From: Methylomonas sp. ZR1
Lineage (GTDB): Bacteria; Pseudomonadota; Gammaproteobacteria; Methylococcales; Methylomonadaceae
Length of the DNA: 64,000 bases
NCBI RefSeq assembly: GCF_013141865.1
Contig: NZ_RCST01000001.1
Span: 3,100,001 to 3,164,000 of the forward strand
Reading direction: 5' to 3'
Part shown: piece by piece, positions 20,618-29,444 of the stretch
Numbering within the stretch: the stretch's first letter is position 1
Layout: the number at the start of each line of letters is the position of its first letter
Notes under the pieces: generated by a model
The model's database searches: none
Told to the model about the DNA's origin: nothing
Seen by the model: the letters and a program-made list of their open reading frames with translations, nothing else
Program-made: the position numbers and the translations under genes

Positions 20618-21494
20618 CGCCATGCGGGACGTGAGCTGCTGCAATTTGATGTGACTCCGCGGAATCGCAATGGCCTTTTTGATCATCGAAGAAAATATCG
20701 GCGCCAAACGCTTTTAAAAACGCCCCCTTGGGCATGCCGCCTAAAAACAAGGCTTCATCTATCCTGATTCCCCAAGCACGCAAGGTTCTGACGACCCGCT
20801 CGTGCGCGGGCGCGGCGCGGGCGGTGACCAATGCCGTGCGAATTGGCGACAAATCTTGATCGAAATGGGTTTGAATGCGGTGCAAAGCACTTAAAAACTC
20901 TTTCAATGGCCCGTCCGATAAAGGCTTATGCGCTTCGTTGCGCTCGTTGGCTGCAAAAGCCGCCAAACCGTGTTGCTGATAAATGCGCTCGGATTCGTCG
21001 GAAAACAGCACCGCATCACCATCGAAAGCGATCCGCAATTGCGGAGAAGGATTGGCTACCGCGCCGGAGACAATGGTTGCGGCGGCATAGCCCGCAGCCA
21101 AGGCCTTTCTGACATCCTCACCATTGGCGGATAGAAACAAATGCGCACCGAAGGCCGGGATATATTCGTAAGGGGATACGCCGCTGGTAAACGCCGCCCG
21201 GCTAATCGCCAAATCGTAGTGGTTGATTGAGTTAAAAATACGCAAGCCGGTATCCGCGCTATTTTGCGACAGCAGGATAATCTCCACCAGCGGCGCACCG
21301 GGAAAGGCTTTGTTGATATCTAAAAATTTCTTGACCAAGGAAAAGCCGAAACCCGGCGGCAGAATTTCATTTTCGTGTTCAATCTGATAATGACAAAAGG
21401 CTTCCTTGCCCTGGGTCTCGAAAATCGCATGCGATTCATCGAGATTGAATAAGGCCCTGGACGATACTGCAACTACCAGTTTCTGATTATCCAT
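20595..21494 (-). CDS. 5'-Nucleotidase (cytosolic, PF06189 type)
   Basis: 299 residues. The N-terminus KLVVAVSSRALFNLDESHAIF places the first catalytic Asp in a SSRxLFxL[DE] motif. IILLSQNSADTGLRIFNSI, AFTSGVSPYEYIPAFGAHLFLS and the C-terminal ALFLGGMPKGAFLKAFGADIFFDDQ are hallmarks of this 5'-nucleotidase family, which releases phosphate from nucleoside 5'-monophosphates. It begins 2 bases after the SPOR gene stop, so the two are co-transcribed. Its 3' end overlaps the convergent unknown gene by 23 bases. Confidence 0.88.
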   Translation of the reverse strand: MDNQKLVVAVSSRALFNLDESHAIFETQGKEAFCHYQIEHENEILPPGFGFSLVKKFLDINKAFPGAPLVEIILLSQNSADTGLRIFNSINHYDLAISRAAFTSGVSPYEYIPAFGAHLFLSANGEDVRKALAAGYAAATIVSGAVANPSPQLRIAFDGDAVLFSDESERIYQQHGLAAFAANERNEAHKPLSDGPLKEFLSALHRIQTHFDQDLSPIRTALVTARAAPAHERVVRTLRAWGIRIDEALFLGGMPKGAFLKAFGADIFFDDQKGHCDSAESHQIAAAHVPHGVTNQHRP

Positions 21495-21496
21495 GG

Positions 21497-23221
21497 CTAT
21501 TCTTTATTGCGGGTAACCCACACCGAATCGAGATTAAGGGTTTTCTTGATTTTTGCTGCGTAAGCCGCCGCTTCGTATTGGGTTTTAAAACCGTCCACAA
21601 ACAAACGATACCAGTTCTCGCCCTTGGATTCGGTTTTGACTACCTTGGCAGGGACGCCCTTGCCCGCGAATTCTTGGGCTTTACTCTTGGCGTACCAATC
21701 CTGTTTAAACGCAATTAAATTGACCGCCCAATTTTCTTCCACCGGTTCCGGCTTTTTCTTCTCCGGTTTAGGGGCCGGCGCGGCTGCTTGCGCTCGACCT
21801 TTTTCCAAGGCGCTCACCTTGTTTTGCAAGGCTTCTATGGTGGCGCCTATTTGCATAATCTGGCTGCTGATTTCGGCAGAAGGCTTGGCTTGATCGCCGT
21901 TGGCTTTTGCCGGACCCGGGTCAGCATGCCCAGCCTTACTTAATTCAGCGATCTGAGTGGCCATCACACCATTGCTGACCGTCAATTCATCCAGCTGTTT
22001 GCGCAACATTTCCTTGTCCGCGGCATCGCTGGTGGGCGCGGCATTCACTTGTTCCTGCAATTTCCCGATAATAGTCACCAACTCGCCGACTTGCGACTTG
22101 GCAATCATGCCTTGTATGCCTAACCCAGTGCCAATCAGCAGCGCCGCCACCGCGATGCCGTTCGCCACATAGGCAGCTACCGGTTTTTTCGCCGCCAAGG
22201 CCTCCACGGCCCGCTTGGTTTTCTTCTGTTCGGTCTGCACACTTTCCAGACTATCCAGACAACCAAGCAGCTCATTTTTACCCGCCGCCTCGGTTAAATC
22301 GTGGCGCATCTGCTGCTGATGTTTCTTGAGATCGACGATATTCCGATTCAAAGCGGCAATTTCGCTGCTATGATCGATGACTTGTACCTGCGGCACCGGG
22401 CTTGCTTGAACTTGTTCGGCCGCTGCGGCAATCGGCGCTGTTTCCGGCTCGTTAGCCTGGACAACGACTAATTCTTCCTCGTTTTCTTGCTCACTGACAG
22501 CCGCCGCCAATATCTGATCCAAATCTGGTTCCGGTTCCGGCGCGCTTGGTTGGACGTTGTTATCGGGTTCTTCCAAATCCGCAAATTCATCGACGATTGG
22601 CGTTGTCGCTGGTGCATACTCGTCATCAGCCGAAATGTCGAAATCCGCAATTAGAAAATCGGCATTACCGCCTGCCAAGTCAGCGTCATCGGAAAACTCG
22701 TCTATTTCAGCCATATTCTCCAGGTCGTCCACCACAGTTTCCGGCAAACCGACTGCGGCCACCGGTGCGTCCTCGGCGAAATCGTCGATTTGCCCCACCC
22801 TTTCTAACTCCGCGACTTCTTCAAACACGTCATCAACCGGCACCTCCAAAAGGTCCTGCTGATTGACGGCATCGACGATATCGACAAAATCATCGTCAAC
22901 TACTTGCTGCTCGCGTCCGGGATTAATGCCTAAATCAACCTCCAAATCGTCGCCAAACTCGTCAATATCGTCTGCCAAACTTGATGCAGCCTTAGGTTCA
23001 TTCGCACTCAGTAATTCATCGATATCCGCGAACTCGTCGATTTCCTGTTGCGCATCCGGCTCGAATGTCTCGTCGCCCACCAGCAAACGATCAATGGCTT
23101 CGTCATCATCTATCGTGCCAACCTGTTGTTCGGAGGGGTCGCCAATATTAAGCATGGCATCCAGATCGTCGGCAAACGCATCCAAGGTTTTTTTATTTTT
23201 ACTAGCAGTCGATTCAGCCAT
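21497..23221 (-). CDS. Acidic membrane-anchored SPOR domain protein
   Basis: 574 residues in four parts. Residues 1-260 are extremely acidic and repeat a short motif of the form [IV]D[ED]F[AGS][DE] at least five times. A coiled-coil-like stretch (SSEIAALNRNIVDLKKHQQQM) follows. One membrane helix (AYVANGIAVAALLIGTGLGI) lies near residue 355. A periplasmic coiled coil and the C-terminal SPOR domain (NWAVNLIAFKQDWYAKSKAQ to SVWVTRNKE) complete it. SPOR domains bind denuded glycan strands at division septa. This implies a cytoplasmic acidic arm linked to septal peptidoglycan; the partner is unknown. Followed by the 5'-nucleotidase gene. Confidence 0.85.
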   Translation of the reverse strand: MAESTASKNKKTLDAFADDLDAMLNIGDPSEQQVGTIDDDEAIDRLLVGDETFEPDAQQEIDEFADIDELLSANEPKAASSLADDIDEFGDDLEVDLGINPGREQQVVDDDFVDIVDAVNQQDLLEVPVDDVFEEVAELERVGQIDDFAEDAPVAAVGLPETVVDDLENMAEIDEFSDDADLAGGNADFLIADFDISADDEYAPATTPIVDEFADLEEPDNNVQPSAPEPEPDLDQILAAAVSEQENEEELVVVQANEPETAPIAAAAEQVQASPVPQVQVIDHSSEIAALNRNIVDLKKHQQQMRHDLTEAAGKNELLGCLDSLESVQTEQKKTKRAVEALAAKKPVAAYVANGIAVAALLIGTGLGIQGMIAKSQVGELVTIIGKLQEQVNAAPTSDAADKEMLRKQLDELTVSNGVMATQIAELSKAGHADPGPAKANGDQAKPSAEISSQIMQIGATIEALQNKVSALEKGRAQAAAPAPKPEKKKPEPVEENWAVNLIAFKQDWYAKSKAQEFAGKGVPAKVVKTESKGENWYRLFVDGFKTQYEAAAYAAKIKKTLNLDSVWVTRNKE

Positions 23222-23284
23222 GTTTTTTCTCGTTTAAGCTGCACACAGTTCAGCAAATCCTGATTTGTAGAACAGCACAAAATA

Positions 23285-24016
23285 TCATTTAAGCGCAGTG
23301 ACCAAGGCATTGACCTCCATGCGTTGCTGCAGTTCGATGTCCCGAAAACCCGCCTCAGCCATCTGCGCCAACGCGACGGATTCGCGCATCACGTGATTTT
23401 CCGACTCGTCGTTAAACAGATGGACTATCCAATGTTCGAGTAAATCCAAGCGGTTGATTTCGGTCAAAACCTTAAAGTAGCCGCCAACCTCTCGCTGTAT
23501 GCTGCGGGTATGCGCGCTAATATCATCCAAAGCATACCGGTCGCCGTTGACGAATTTTCCACCCGGCTTTAATACCCGATATATTTCTGCCAACACTAGC
23601 CGCCGGTAATCGCTATGGAAATTATGCAAAGTATATGCCGACGCCAAAATATCGACGCTGTTGCTCGCTAAACCCTGCAACGCCGTCAACGCATCCTCGC
23701 CGGAAAAACGCAATCTGCCCGCGGCAACCCAATCGCGCAAACTCTGCTTCGCCTGGTTTTGCATGGTGGGTTCGTTATCGACACTTAATATATTAAGGTT
23801 GTCCGCGGCGGTCAGGATCGCCAGCGTAGTAATACCCGTGCCGCCCCCGAGCTCAACCACTGCCTGCGGCGTGCCTTGCTCCTCACAGTAATTGCCAACA
23901 ATTTCACCGACCAAGCGACTCATTTCCGTCGCAAATGGGCAGATCAAATTTAACATTTGATATTCTTGACCCATCACGCTGGAGAACATCGCATCGAAGC
24001 GGTTTTCGTCTGTCAT
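23285..24016 (-). CDS. SAM-dependent methyltransferase, class I
   Basis: 243 residues. The SAM-binding motif VVELGGGTGITTLAIL is at about residue 53, followed by the acidic NILSVDNEP motif II and VDILASAYTLHNFHSDYRRLVLAEIYRVLKPGGKFV. The substrate is not evident. The start overlaps the DUF1244 stop codon by 4 bases (ATGA), so both are translated together. Confidence 0.85.
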   Translation of the reverse strand: MTDENRFDAMFSSVMGQEYQMLNLICPFATEMSRLVGEIVGNYCEEQGTPQAVVELGGGTGITTLAILTAADNLNILSVDNEPTMQNQAKQSLRDWVAAGRLRFSGEDALTALQGLASNSVDILASAYTLHNFHSDYRRLVLAEIYRVLKPGGKFVNGDRYALDDISAHTRSIQREVGGYFKVLTEINRLDLLEHWIVHLFNDESENHVMRESVALAQMAEAGFRDIELQQRMEVNALVTALK

Positions 24017-24318
24017 GGTTGTGCTTTCAATTTTTGCTTTGCGTCATACGCTGCCAGTTGTTCAGGCGTGGCCTCGCGTTGATGTTTGTCTTTCCATTCA
24101 CTGTACGGCATACCGTAGACAATCTCCCGCGCTTGCTCGTAATTGATGTCAATTTCACGCTCGGCTGCCGCGGCTGCATACCATTTAGCCAGGCAATTCC
24201 GGCAGAAATCGGCGAGCACCATCAGTTCGATATTTTGGACTTCGGGATGCTGTTGCAAATGGACCAGCAATTTTCTGAAAGCCGCGGCTTCCAGCTCGAC
24301 GTTATTGGACTGAATCAT
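24013..24318 (-). CDS. DUF1244 family protein
   Basis: 101 residues from the ATG at 24318, picked because AAAGGAGG precedes it by 5 bases; longer in-frame starts have none. The helical family core is recognisable: FRKLLVHLQQHPEVQNIELM, LADFCRNCLAKWY with the conserved FCRNCL cysteines, and YGMPYSEWKDKHQREATPEQ. DUF1244 is a small helical family of unknown function. It is coupled to the following methyltransferase by a 4-base overlap. Confidence 0.88.
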   Translation of the reverse strand: MIQSNNVELEAAAFRKLLVHLQQHPEVQNIELMVLADFCRNCLAKWYAAAAAEREIDINYEQAREIVYGMPYSEWKDKHQREATPEQLAAYDAKQKLKAQP

Positions 24319-24430
24319 GAAATCCTCCTTTAAAACCGGCATTTTAGCAGCAAAGCCGTTAGGTTCATGTACAATTGCAGCCAAAGATTCTACAATGAAG
24401 TAATTGATACTTGGGCTCTAATCGCGCTTT

Positions 24431-24760
24431 GTGAACACAATACACAGTTCATCCTTGGCTTTTTATCCGGTCGGCTATAACCAGCCGAGAGCCGCACGGC
24501 CGGATAATAATCTTGAACAAAAGCAAAAGCCTAATAATGACGAAACCGGGATACCTCGGCAGAATCCTGATTTACCTAAAACATCGTCAACCGCTCAAAT
24601 CAAGGCCGCTTTGGCGGACAACGGATTGACCGTAAGCAATAACAACCAACCAAATAATTCGCGCACCTTGAAAGCATTGAACGCCTACACAGAAAACCGC
24701 AATCAACCCGCTCAAAACCGGGTTGCCGAGATCATTTCCGGTATCGATCTTTACGTCTAA
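24431..24760 (+). CDS. Hypothetical protein, Asn/Gln-rich
   Basis: 109 residues from a GTG start with a weak ribosome site. The first 75 residues are polar and probably unstructured, rich in Asn, Gln and Pro. The last part (RTLKALNAYTENRNQPAQNRVAEIISGIDLYV) could form two helices. No family recognised. It precedes yciB by 26 bases on the same strand and may share its transcript. Confidence 0.6.
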   Translation: MNTIHSSSLAFYPVGYNQPRAARPDNNLEQKQKPNNDETGIPRQNPDLPKTSSTAQIKAALADNGLTVSNNNQPNNSRTLKALNAYTENRNQPAQNRVAEIISGIDLYV

Positions 24761-24786
24761 CTCCCTCCCATCTTTCAACACCAATC

Positions 24787-25329
24787 ATGAAGCCGCTTTT
24801 AGAGTTTTTCCCAATCGTTCTATTTTTTGTCGCTTATAAACTGTACGACATTTACATTGCCACCGCCGTCGTAATCGCCGCCACGGTTGTGCAGGTCATC
24901 AGCTATTGGCTGCTATATCGTAAAGTGGAAACCATGCAGTGGATTACGCTAGGGTTGATTTTGGTCATGGGTGGAGCAACGTTGTACTTACAAGACGAGC
25001 AATTCATTAAGTGGAAACTGACCATAATTGAGTGGCTATTCGGCGGTGCATTTTTAGTCAGCCAATTCGTTGGCAAAAAGACTTTCATAGAACGCATGAT
25101 GGGCGCAAACCTGGAATTGCCTGATCGCATCTGGAAACGCCTTAACATGAGCTGGTCCATGTTTTTTATCGGAGTCGGCTGTTTAAATTTGTACGTAATG
25201 GCGAACTACAGCACCGACGACTGGGTCAGTTTTAAAACTTTCGGTGTTCCTGGCCTGATGCTTATTTTTATTGCCGTACAAATAGTGTTCTTGTATAAGT
25301 TTATTCCCGCACCAGAGGCTAAAGAGTAA
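24787..25329 (+). CDS. yciB: Inner membrane septation protein A (YciB family)
   Basis: 180 residues, about five membrane helices. The N-terminus [20 protein letters not shown] and the segment [20 protein letters not shown] are family hallmarks, as is the [15 protein letters not shown] helix. Known members take part in cell-envelope synthesis and septation. It is followed by yciI (overlap at TAATG) and bolA, a familiar gamma-proteobacterial order. Confidence 0.93.
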   Translation: MKPLLEFFPIVLFFVAYKLYDIYIATAVVIAATVVQVISYWLLYRKVETMQWITLGLILVMGGATLYLQDEQFIKWKLTIIEWLFGGAFLVSQFVGKKTFIERMMGANLELPDRIWKRLNMSWSMFFIGVGCLNLYVMANYSTDDWVSFKTFGVPGLMLIFIAVQIVFLYKFIPAPEAKE

Positions 25330-25631
25330 TGTTGTATGCCGTCATTGCCGAAGATGTCGCGGACAGCTTGAGTAAACGCCTGGCCGCCCGCCCACAGCAT
25401 CTGAAACGATTAACCGCATTACAAAACCAAGGCCGCTTGGTTTTGGCCGGGCCGCATCCTGCGATAGATAGTGATAACCCCGGCGATGCCGGATTTAGCG
25501 GCAGCCTGATTGTTGCCGAGTTTGCCAGTCAGCAGGATGCGCAAGACTGGGCCGATGCCGATCCATATATCTCCGCGGGCGTATATGCTCGTGTTACCGT
25601 TAAACCTTTCAAACAAGTATTTCCCCAATGA
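25329..25631 (+). CDS. yciI: YciI family protein
   Basis: 100 residues of the YciI/YCII fold. [23 protein letters not shown] carries the usual N-terminal strand, R...HL pattern; [12 protein letters not shown], with the conserved GP, and [26 protein letters not shown], with the conserved Asp-Pro and C-terminal strand, complete the domain. Exact reaction unknown. The ATG overlaps the yciB stop and its own end overlaps bolA by 4 bases. Confidence 0.9.
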   Translation: MLYAVIAEDVADSLSKRLAARPQHLKRLTALQNQGRLVLAGPHPAIDSDNPGDAGFSGSLIVAEFASQQDAQDWADADPYISAGVYARVTVKPFKQVFPQ

Positions 25632-25891
25632 CAGCCGACCATATCAGACAAAAGCTGGAAGAAGCTTTTAAGCCAGAATTAATCGAAATCATCGACCATA
25701 GCGCTGCGCACGCCGGTCACGCCGGCAACAAAGGCGGCGGTCATTTCCATGTCACCCTCATATCCACTCAATTTGAAGGTAAATCCCTGGTACAAAGACA
25801 TCAGCTGGTTTATCAAGCTTTGGGCGACATGATGAAGGATGAAATCCATGCCCTGGGCATTAACGCTTTAACCCCCTCTGAAAACAGCTAA
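25628..25891 (+). CDS. BolA family protein
   Basis: 87 residues. The fold is recognisable from [26 protein letters not shown], then [30 protein letters not shown] with the conserved RHQLVY helix, and [12 protein letters not shown]. BolA-type proteins pair with monothiol glutaredoxins and handle Fe-S clusters. A 4-base overlap with yciI indicates translational coupling; the parvulin lipoprotein gene follows 14 bases later. Confidence 0.93.
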   Translation: MTADHIRQKLEEAFKPELIEIIDHSAAHAGHAGNKGGGHFHVTLISTQFEGKSLVQRHQLVYQALGDMMKDEIHALGINALTPSENS

Positions 25892-25905
25892 AGGAAATTC
25901 TTAAG

Positions 25906-26877
25906 ATGAAACTGAAACTTATTCCCCTGATACTAGCCAGTAGCGTATTGTTACCCGGTTGCTTCGAAGAAAAAGCTAAGGAAGCCGCCGCACCAGCAGC
26001 GCCGACTGTCAGCAAAGAGGACGCGGTTGCTTCGGTTAACGGCACTTATATCAGCAAGAAAACCTTGGAAACTTTGGAAAAGGAAATTGCGGAACGCAGC
26101 CAAGGCCAAACATTCCCCAAAGAACAGCTACTGGAAGAACTGATTCAACGCGAATTGCTGATTCAACAAGCGGTGCAAAAACAACTGGATAAATCGCCGG
26201 AAGTAATCGAACGCATGGCAACCGTAAGAAACTCCTTGCTGTCGCAAGCAGCGTTACAAGATTACCTAAAAGCCAATCCGGTTACCGACGAAGAAATCAA
26301 AGCGGAATATGACTCGAAAATGGCTAACATGGGCAGCGAATACAAAGCCCGTCACATTTTGGTTAAAACCGAAGACGAAGCAAAAAAACTGATCGCAGAA
26401 CTGGAAAAAGGCGGGGATTTTACCGCGCTGGCTAAAAAGCATTCTATCGATCCAATGGGCTCCGAAGGTGGCGATTTAGGTTGGTTTACCGCAGACCGGA
26501 TGGTCCCGCCATTTTCTGAAGCAGTGGTTGCACTGGAGAACGGCAAATTCAGCAAAACACCGGTACAAACTCAATTTGGCTGGCACGTGATTCTGCGCGA
26601 AGAGTCCAGAGCTTTGACACCACCGCCATTTGATTCCGTCAAAGAACAAATTCGCCCAATGTTACAGCGCCAAAAAGCGCAAGCCATGATCGAAAATTTG
26701 CGTAAAAACGCCAAAGTTGAAGTCTTGCTGCCGCCGACACCGCCAAAGCAAGAAGAGGCTCAACCAGCAGCGCCAGCTGATCAGGCTGCACCAGCTCCTG
26801 CTGCGGAGGCCGAACCGGCCAGCGCCGCACCTAACGCAGACGTAAAACCCACCGAACCTGCGGCTACAGCTAAATAA
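25906..26877 (+). CDS. Parvulin-type peptidyl-prolyl isomerase, lipoprotein
   Basis: 323 residues. The lipoprotein signal ends at LLPGC, so the mature protein is lipid-anchored. A SurA-like N-terminal helical region (about 40-150) precedes the parvulin domain (about 146-240: YKARHILVKTEDEAKKLIAELEKGGDFTAL, then GGDLGWFTADRMVPPFSEAV and TQFGWHVILRE). The last 50 residues are a low-complexity Ala/Pro/Glu tail. It probably assists folding of envelope proteins. AAGGAAA precedes the ATG. Confidence 0.9.
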   Translation: MKLKLIPLILASSVLLPGCFEEKAKEAAAPAAPTVSKEDAVASVNGTYISKKTLETLEKEIAERSQGQTFPKEQLLEELIQRELLIQQAVQKQLDKSPEVIERMATVRNSLLSQAALQDYLKANPVTDEEIKAEYDSKMANMGSEYKARHILVKTEDEAKKLIAELEKGGDFTALAKKHSIDPMGSEGGDLGWFTADRMVPPFSEAVVALENGKFSKTPVQTQFGWHVILREESRALTPPPFDSVKEQIRPMLQRQKAQAMIENLRKNAKVEVLLPPTPPKQEEAQPAAPADQAAPAPAAEAEPASAAPNADVKPTEPAATAK

Positions 26878-26889
26878 CGCACACCCAAC

Positions 26890-26915
26890 AGGGCGGTCCA
26901 ACCGCCCTGCCTTTT
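26890..26915 (+). terminator. Terminator hairpin after the yciB-ppi operon
   Basis: AGGGCGGT (26890-26897) pairs with ACCGCCCT (26901-26908) around a 3-base loop, followed by CTTTT. It lies 12 bases after the stop codon. Confidence 0.75.
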
Positions 26916-26960
26916 CATAGTACAAGTCTTATATTGCTATAAGCCCAGCTTTCTAAATAA

Positions 26961-27164
26961 CTATGCCGCTTGGACTTGAACTCGAGCGTGCATCTTCCGA
27001 TTCTGCATATTTTCATCCAGTAAAGCTTTAATACTGGCTGTGCATTTTCCACATACACCGCCCGCCCCCGTGCACTGCATTAGTTGCCTGCGATTGCACG
27101 CACCTTGGCTAATTGCCTGCCTAACCTGCCTATCGGTGACCGCTTTACACACACATACGTACAT
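26961..27164 (-). CDS. bfd: Bacterioferritin-associated ferredoxin
   Basis: 67 residues. The 2Fe-2S ligands are two cysteines in YVCVCKAV near the start and two in GVCGKC. QAISQGACNRRQLMQCTGAGG matches the [2Fe-2S]-BFD domain. In the family it reduces iron in bacterioferritin so that Fe2+ is released when iron is short. The Fur palindrome just upstream fits this role. The last 15 residues are a basic tail not needed for the fold. Confidence 0.93.
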   Translation of the reverse strand: MYVCVCKAVTDRQVRQAISQGACNRRQLMQCTGAGGVCGKCTASIKALLDENMQNRKMHARVQVQAA

Positions 27165-27193
27165 GACACCCTCTCTTAAATCATATGCGCATT

Positions 27194-27212
27194 AATGATA
27201 ACAATTATCATT
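27194..27212 (-). promoter_or_regulatory. Fur box upstream of bfd
   Basis: A 19-bp perfect palindrome, AATGATAA-CAA-TTATCATT, lies 30 bases before the bfd start. It matches the GATAATGATAATCATTATC consensus closely, so repression by Fur-Fe2+ and derepression under iron limitation are expected. Confidence 0.85.
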
Positions 27213-27322
27213 TAAAAGTAAAGCATCCACCATCACATTTTTTTCCACGCGAACTTCCGGAACCAATCAGAGTCCGAAGATGCAATTACCTTGCTTTGCT
27301 TAGGAAATACGCGGGATTGAGG

Positions 27323-27363
27323 CATGAACCCGAATTGCAAACCCGGGTTTGTTCATGATTAAA
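27323..27363 (+). promoter_or_regulatory. Candidate fds promoter overlapping an inverted repeat
   Basis: CATGAACCCG at 27323-27332 is matched by CGGGTTTGTTCATG at 27344-27357, giving nested arms CATGAAC/GTTCATG and AACCCG/CGGGTT. TTGCAA at 27335-27340 with ATTAAA 17 bases later could be a sigma-70 promoter lying across the repeat, about 40 bases before fdsG. The palindrome may bind a regulator or form a hairpin; neither is proven. Confidence 0.35.
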
Positions 27364-27400
27364 TAGGACGATAACCTTTTCGTCATTTATTACAGAGCCA

Positions 27401-27880
27401 ATGATGCAAGACTATCAAACCCAAAAACCCACCGTGTTGGAAATACTGGATACTCATCAAGCGATGCCGGGTAATCTGTTGCCCATATTGCATGGTATTC
27501 AGGACACACTGGGCTACATCCCGCCGGCTGCCGTAGTAGACATTGCCAAATCACTCAACCTTTCCCAAGCGGAAGTCCACGGGGTTATTAGTTTTTATCA
27601 TTACTTCCGGGAAACTCCGCCCGGAGAGCACACGATAAGGATTTGTCGGGCCGAATCATGCCAAGCCATGAACGGTAAAGCATTGGAAACCCATGCCAAA
27701 CAACAGCTTGGCATCGACTTTCACGAAACAACAGCCGACGGAATTTTTTCATTAGAACCTGTTTATTGTTTGGGTAACTGCGCTTGCTCGCCATCAATCA
27801 CGATAGACGACGAGGTGATTGGCCGCGTCACAACCGAAAAATTCGACCGATTGCTAGCCACTTATAAAGGTGCCAAATAA
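27401..27880 (+). CDS. fdsG: NAD-dependent formate dehydrogenase, gamma subunit
   Basis: 159 residues, NuoE-like, carrying one 2Fe-2S cluster. The four ligands are the two cysteines of RICRAESCQAMNG and the two in VYCLGNCACSP. LLPILHGIQDTLGYIPPAAV and EVHGVISFYHYFRE are standard for the thioredoxin-like NuoE family. In FDS enzymes it passes electrons near the FMN subunit. It opens the fds operon, overlapping fdsB by one base. Two ATG codons stand side by side at the start. Confidence 0.95.
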   Translation: MMQDYQTQKPTVLEILDTHQAMPGNLLPILHGIQDTLGYIPPAAVVDIAKSLNLSQAEVHGVISFYHYFRETPPGEHTIRICRAESCQAMNGKALETHAKQQLGIDFHETTADGIFSLEPVYCLGNCACSPSITIDDEVIGRVTTEKFDRLLATYKGAK

Positions 27881-29424
27881 TGACCCGCGTATTCATATCC
27901 CGCGACTCCACCGCGCTTTCCTTAGGTGCGGAGCAAGTTGCCAAGGCCTTAGCACAGCAAGCCTCCAGCAAAAACCTTTCAGTAGAAATTGTCCGCAACG
28001 GCTCGCGCGGATTGTTCTGGCTGGAAACCCTCGTAGAAGTCGAAACCAGCCAGGGCAGAGTTGCCTATGGCCCAGTGCAAGCAGAAGATGTGGCATCTTT
28101 ACTCGATGCCGGCTTGCTAGAAGGGAAGCAACACCCGCTTTATTTAGGCAACATTGAAGAAATAGCCTATTTCAAAAATCAAAATCGCCTTACCTTCGCC
28201 CGTGTCGGCTTAACAGACCCGGTCAACATCGACGACTATTTGGCTCACGATGGATACCGTGGCCTGAAAAACGCACTGGCTTTGCACGCCACCGAGATCG
28301 TCAAGCAGGTCACTGACTCAGGCCTGCGTGGTCGTGGCGGCGCCGCGTTTCCGACAGGCATAAAATGGAACACAGTACTAAACGCCCCAGCAGACCAGAA
28401 ATACATCGTCTGCAACGCCGACGAAGGCGACTCAGGTACCTTCTCCGACCGGATGATCATGGAAGGCGACCCCTTCGTATTGATCGAGGGTATGACTATC
28501 GCTGGCTTGGCGGTGGGTGCTACCCAAGGTTATATTTATCTGCGCGTCGAATATCCGCACGCCAAAATCGCACTGAATCAAGCCATCGAAGCCGCCTACA
28601 AAAACGGCTATCTGGGCGAAAACATTCAAGGTAGCGGCAAAACCTTCCACTTAGAGGTTCGTAGCGGCGCCGGCGCTTATATCTGCGGCGAAGAAACATC
28701 TTTATTGGAAAGCTTGGAAGGCAAACGCGGATTGGTGCGTTTTAAGCCACCGCTTCCCGCTATCGTCGGCCTGTTCGGCAAACCCACCATCGTCAACAAC
28801 GTCATTTCGCTGGCCTCGATTCCGGTGATCCTGGACAAAGGCGGCGAATATTATAAAAACTACGGTATGGGCCGTTCGCGCGGTACCCTACCCCTACAAC
28901 TGGCGGGCAACATCAAACATCCAGGGTTGTTTGAAGTGGCTTTCGGCATGACCTTGCGCGAGCTGCTTTACGATTACGGCGGCGGCTCCGCCAGCGGCAG
29001 GCCGATACGCGCGGTTCAGGTGGGTGGTCCATTGGGTGCCTATCTGCACGAAGGCCAGTTCGATACCCCGCTCGATTACGAAGCCTTCGCGGCAATATCA
29101 GCGGTATTAGGCCATGGCGGCATTGTGGTTCACGACGACACCGTCAATATGGCCGACATGGCCCGTTATGCAATGGAATTTTGCGTGGAAGAATCCTGCG
29201 GCAAATGCACACCTTGCCGAATCGGATCGACACGCGGCGTCGAAGTAATAGACCGCATTGTCGACGGCGTGCAAAAGGATAAAAACACCGTGTTGTTGCG
29301 CGATTTATGCGACACCATGACTTACGGATCTTTGTGTGCGATGGGCGGCATGACACCATTCCCGGTGTTGAGCGCGCTGAATCATTTCCCTGAAGACTTT
29401 GGCCTCGAAGCCGCCAAAGCCTGA
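27880..29424 (+). CDS. fdsB: NAD-dependent formate dehydrogenase, beta subunit
   Basis: 514 residues, NuoF-like, with an extra N-terminal domain of about 130 residues as usual in FdsB. The FMN and NADH site is GLRGRGGAAFPTGIKWN and CNADEGDSGTFSDRMIMEGDP. The 4Fe-4S ligands are in ESCGKCTPCRIGS. This subunit reduces NAD+ with electrons from formate. It sits between fdsG and fdsA in the same operon. Confidence 0.96.
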   Translation: MTRVFISRDSTALSLGAEQVAKALAQQASSKNLSVEIVRNGSRGLFWLETLVEVETSQGRVAYGPVQAEDVASLLDAGLLEGKQHPLYLGNIEEIAYFKNQNRLTFARVGLTDPVNIDDYLAHDGYRGLKNALALHATEIVKQVTDSGLRGRGGAAFPTGIKWNTVLNAPADQKYIVCNADEGDSGTFSDRMIMEGDPFVLIEGMTIAGLAVGATQGYIYLRVEYPHAKIALNQAIEAAYKNGYLGENIQGSGKTFHLEVRSGAGAYICGEETSLLESLEGKRGLVRFKPPLPAIVGLFGKPTIVNNVISLASIPVILDKGGEYYKNYGMGRSRGTLPLQLAGNIKHPGLFEVAFGMTLRELLYDYGGGSASGRPIRAVQVGGPLGAYLHEGQFDTPLDYEAFAAISAVLGHGGIVVHDDTVNMADMARYAMEFCVEESCGKCTPCRIGSTRGVEVIDRIVDGVQKDKNTVLLRDLCDTMTYGSLCAMGGMTPFPVLSALNHFPEDFGLEAAKA

Positions 29425-29444
29425 TCGATTACCAGGAGATAAAT

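Noticed and set aside
22546..23237. Several plus-strand frames opposite the acidic SPOR gene
   Set aside because: Ser/Thr- and Arg/Pro-rich shadows created by the repetitive acidic codons of the real gene.
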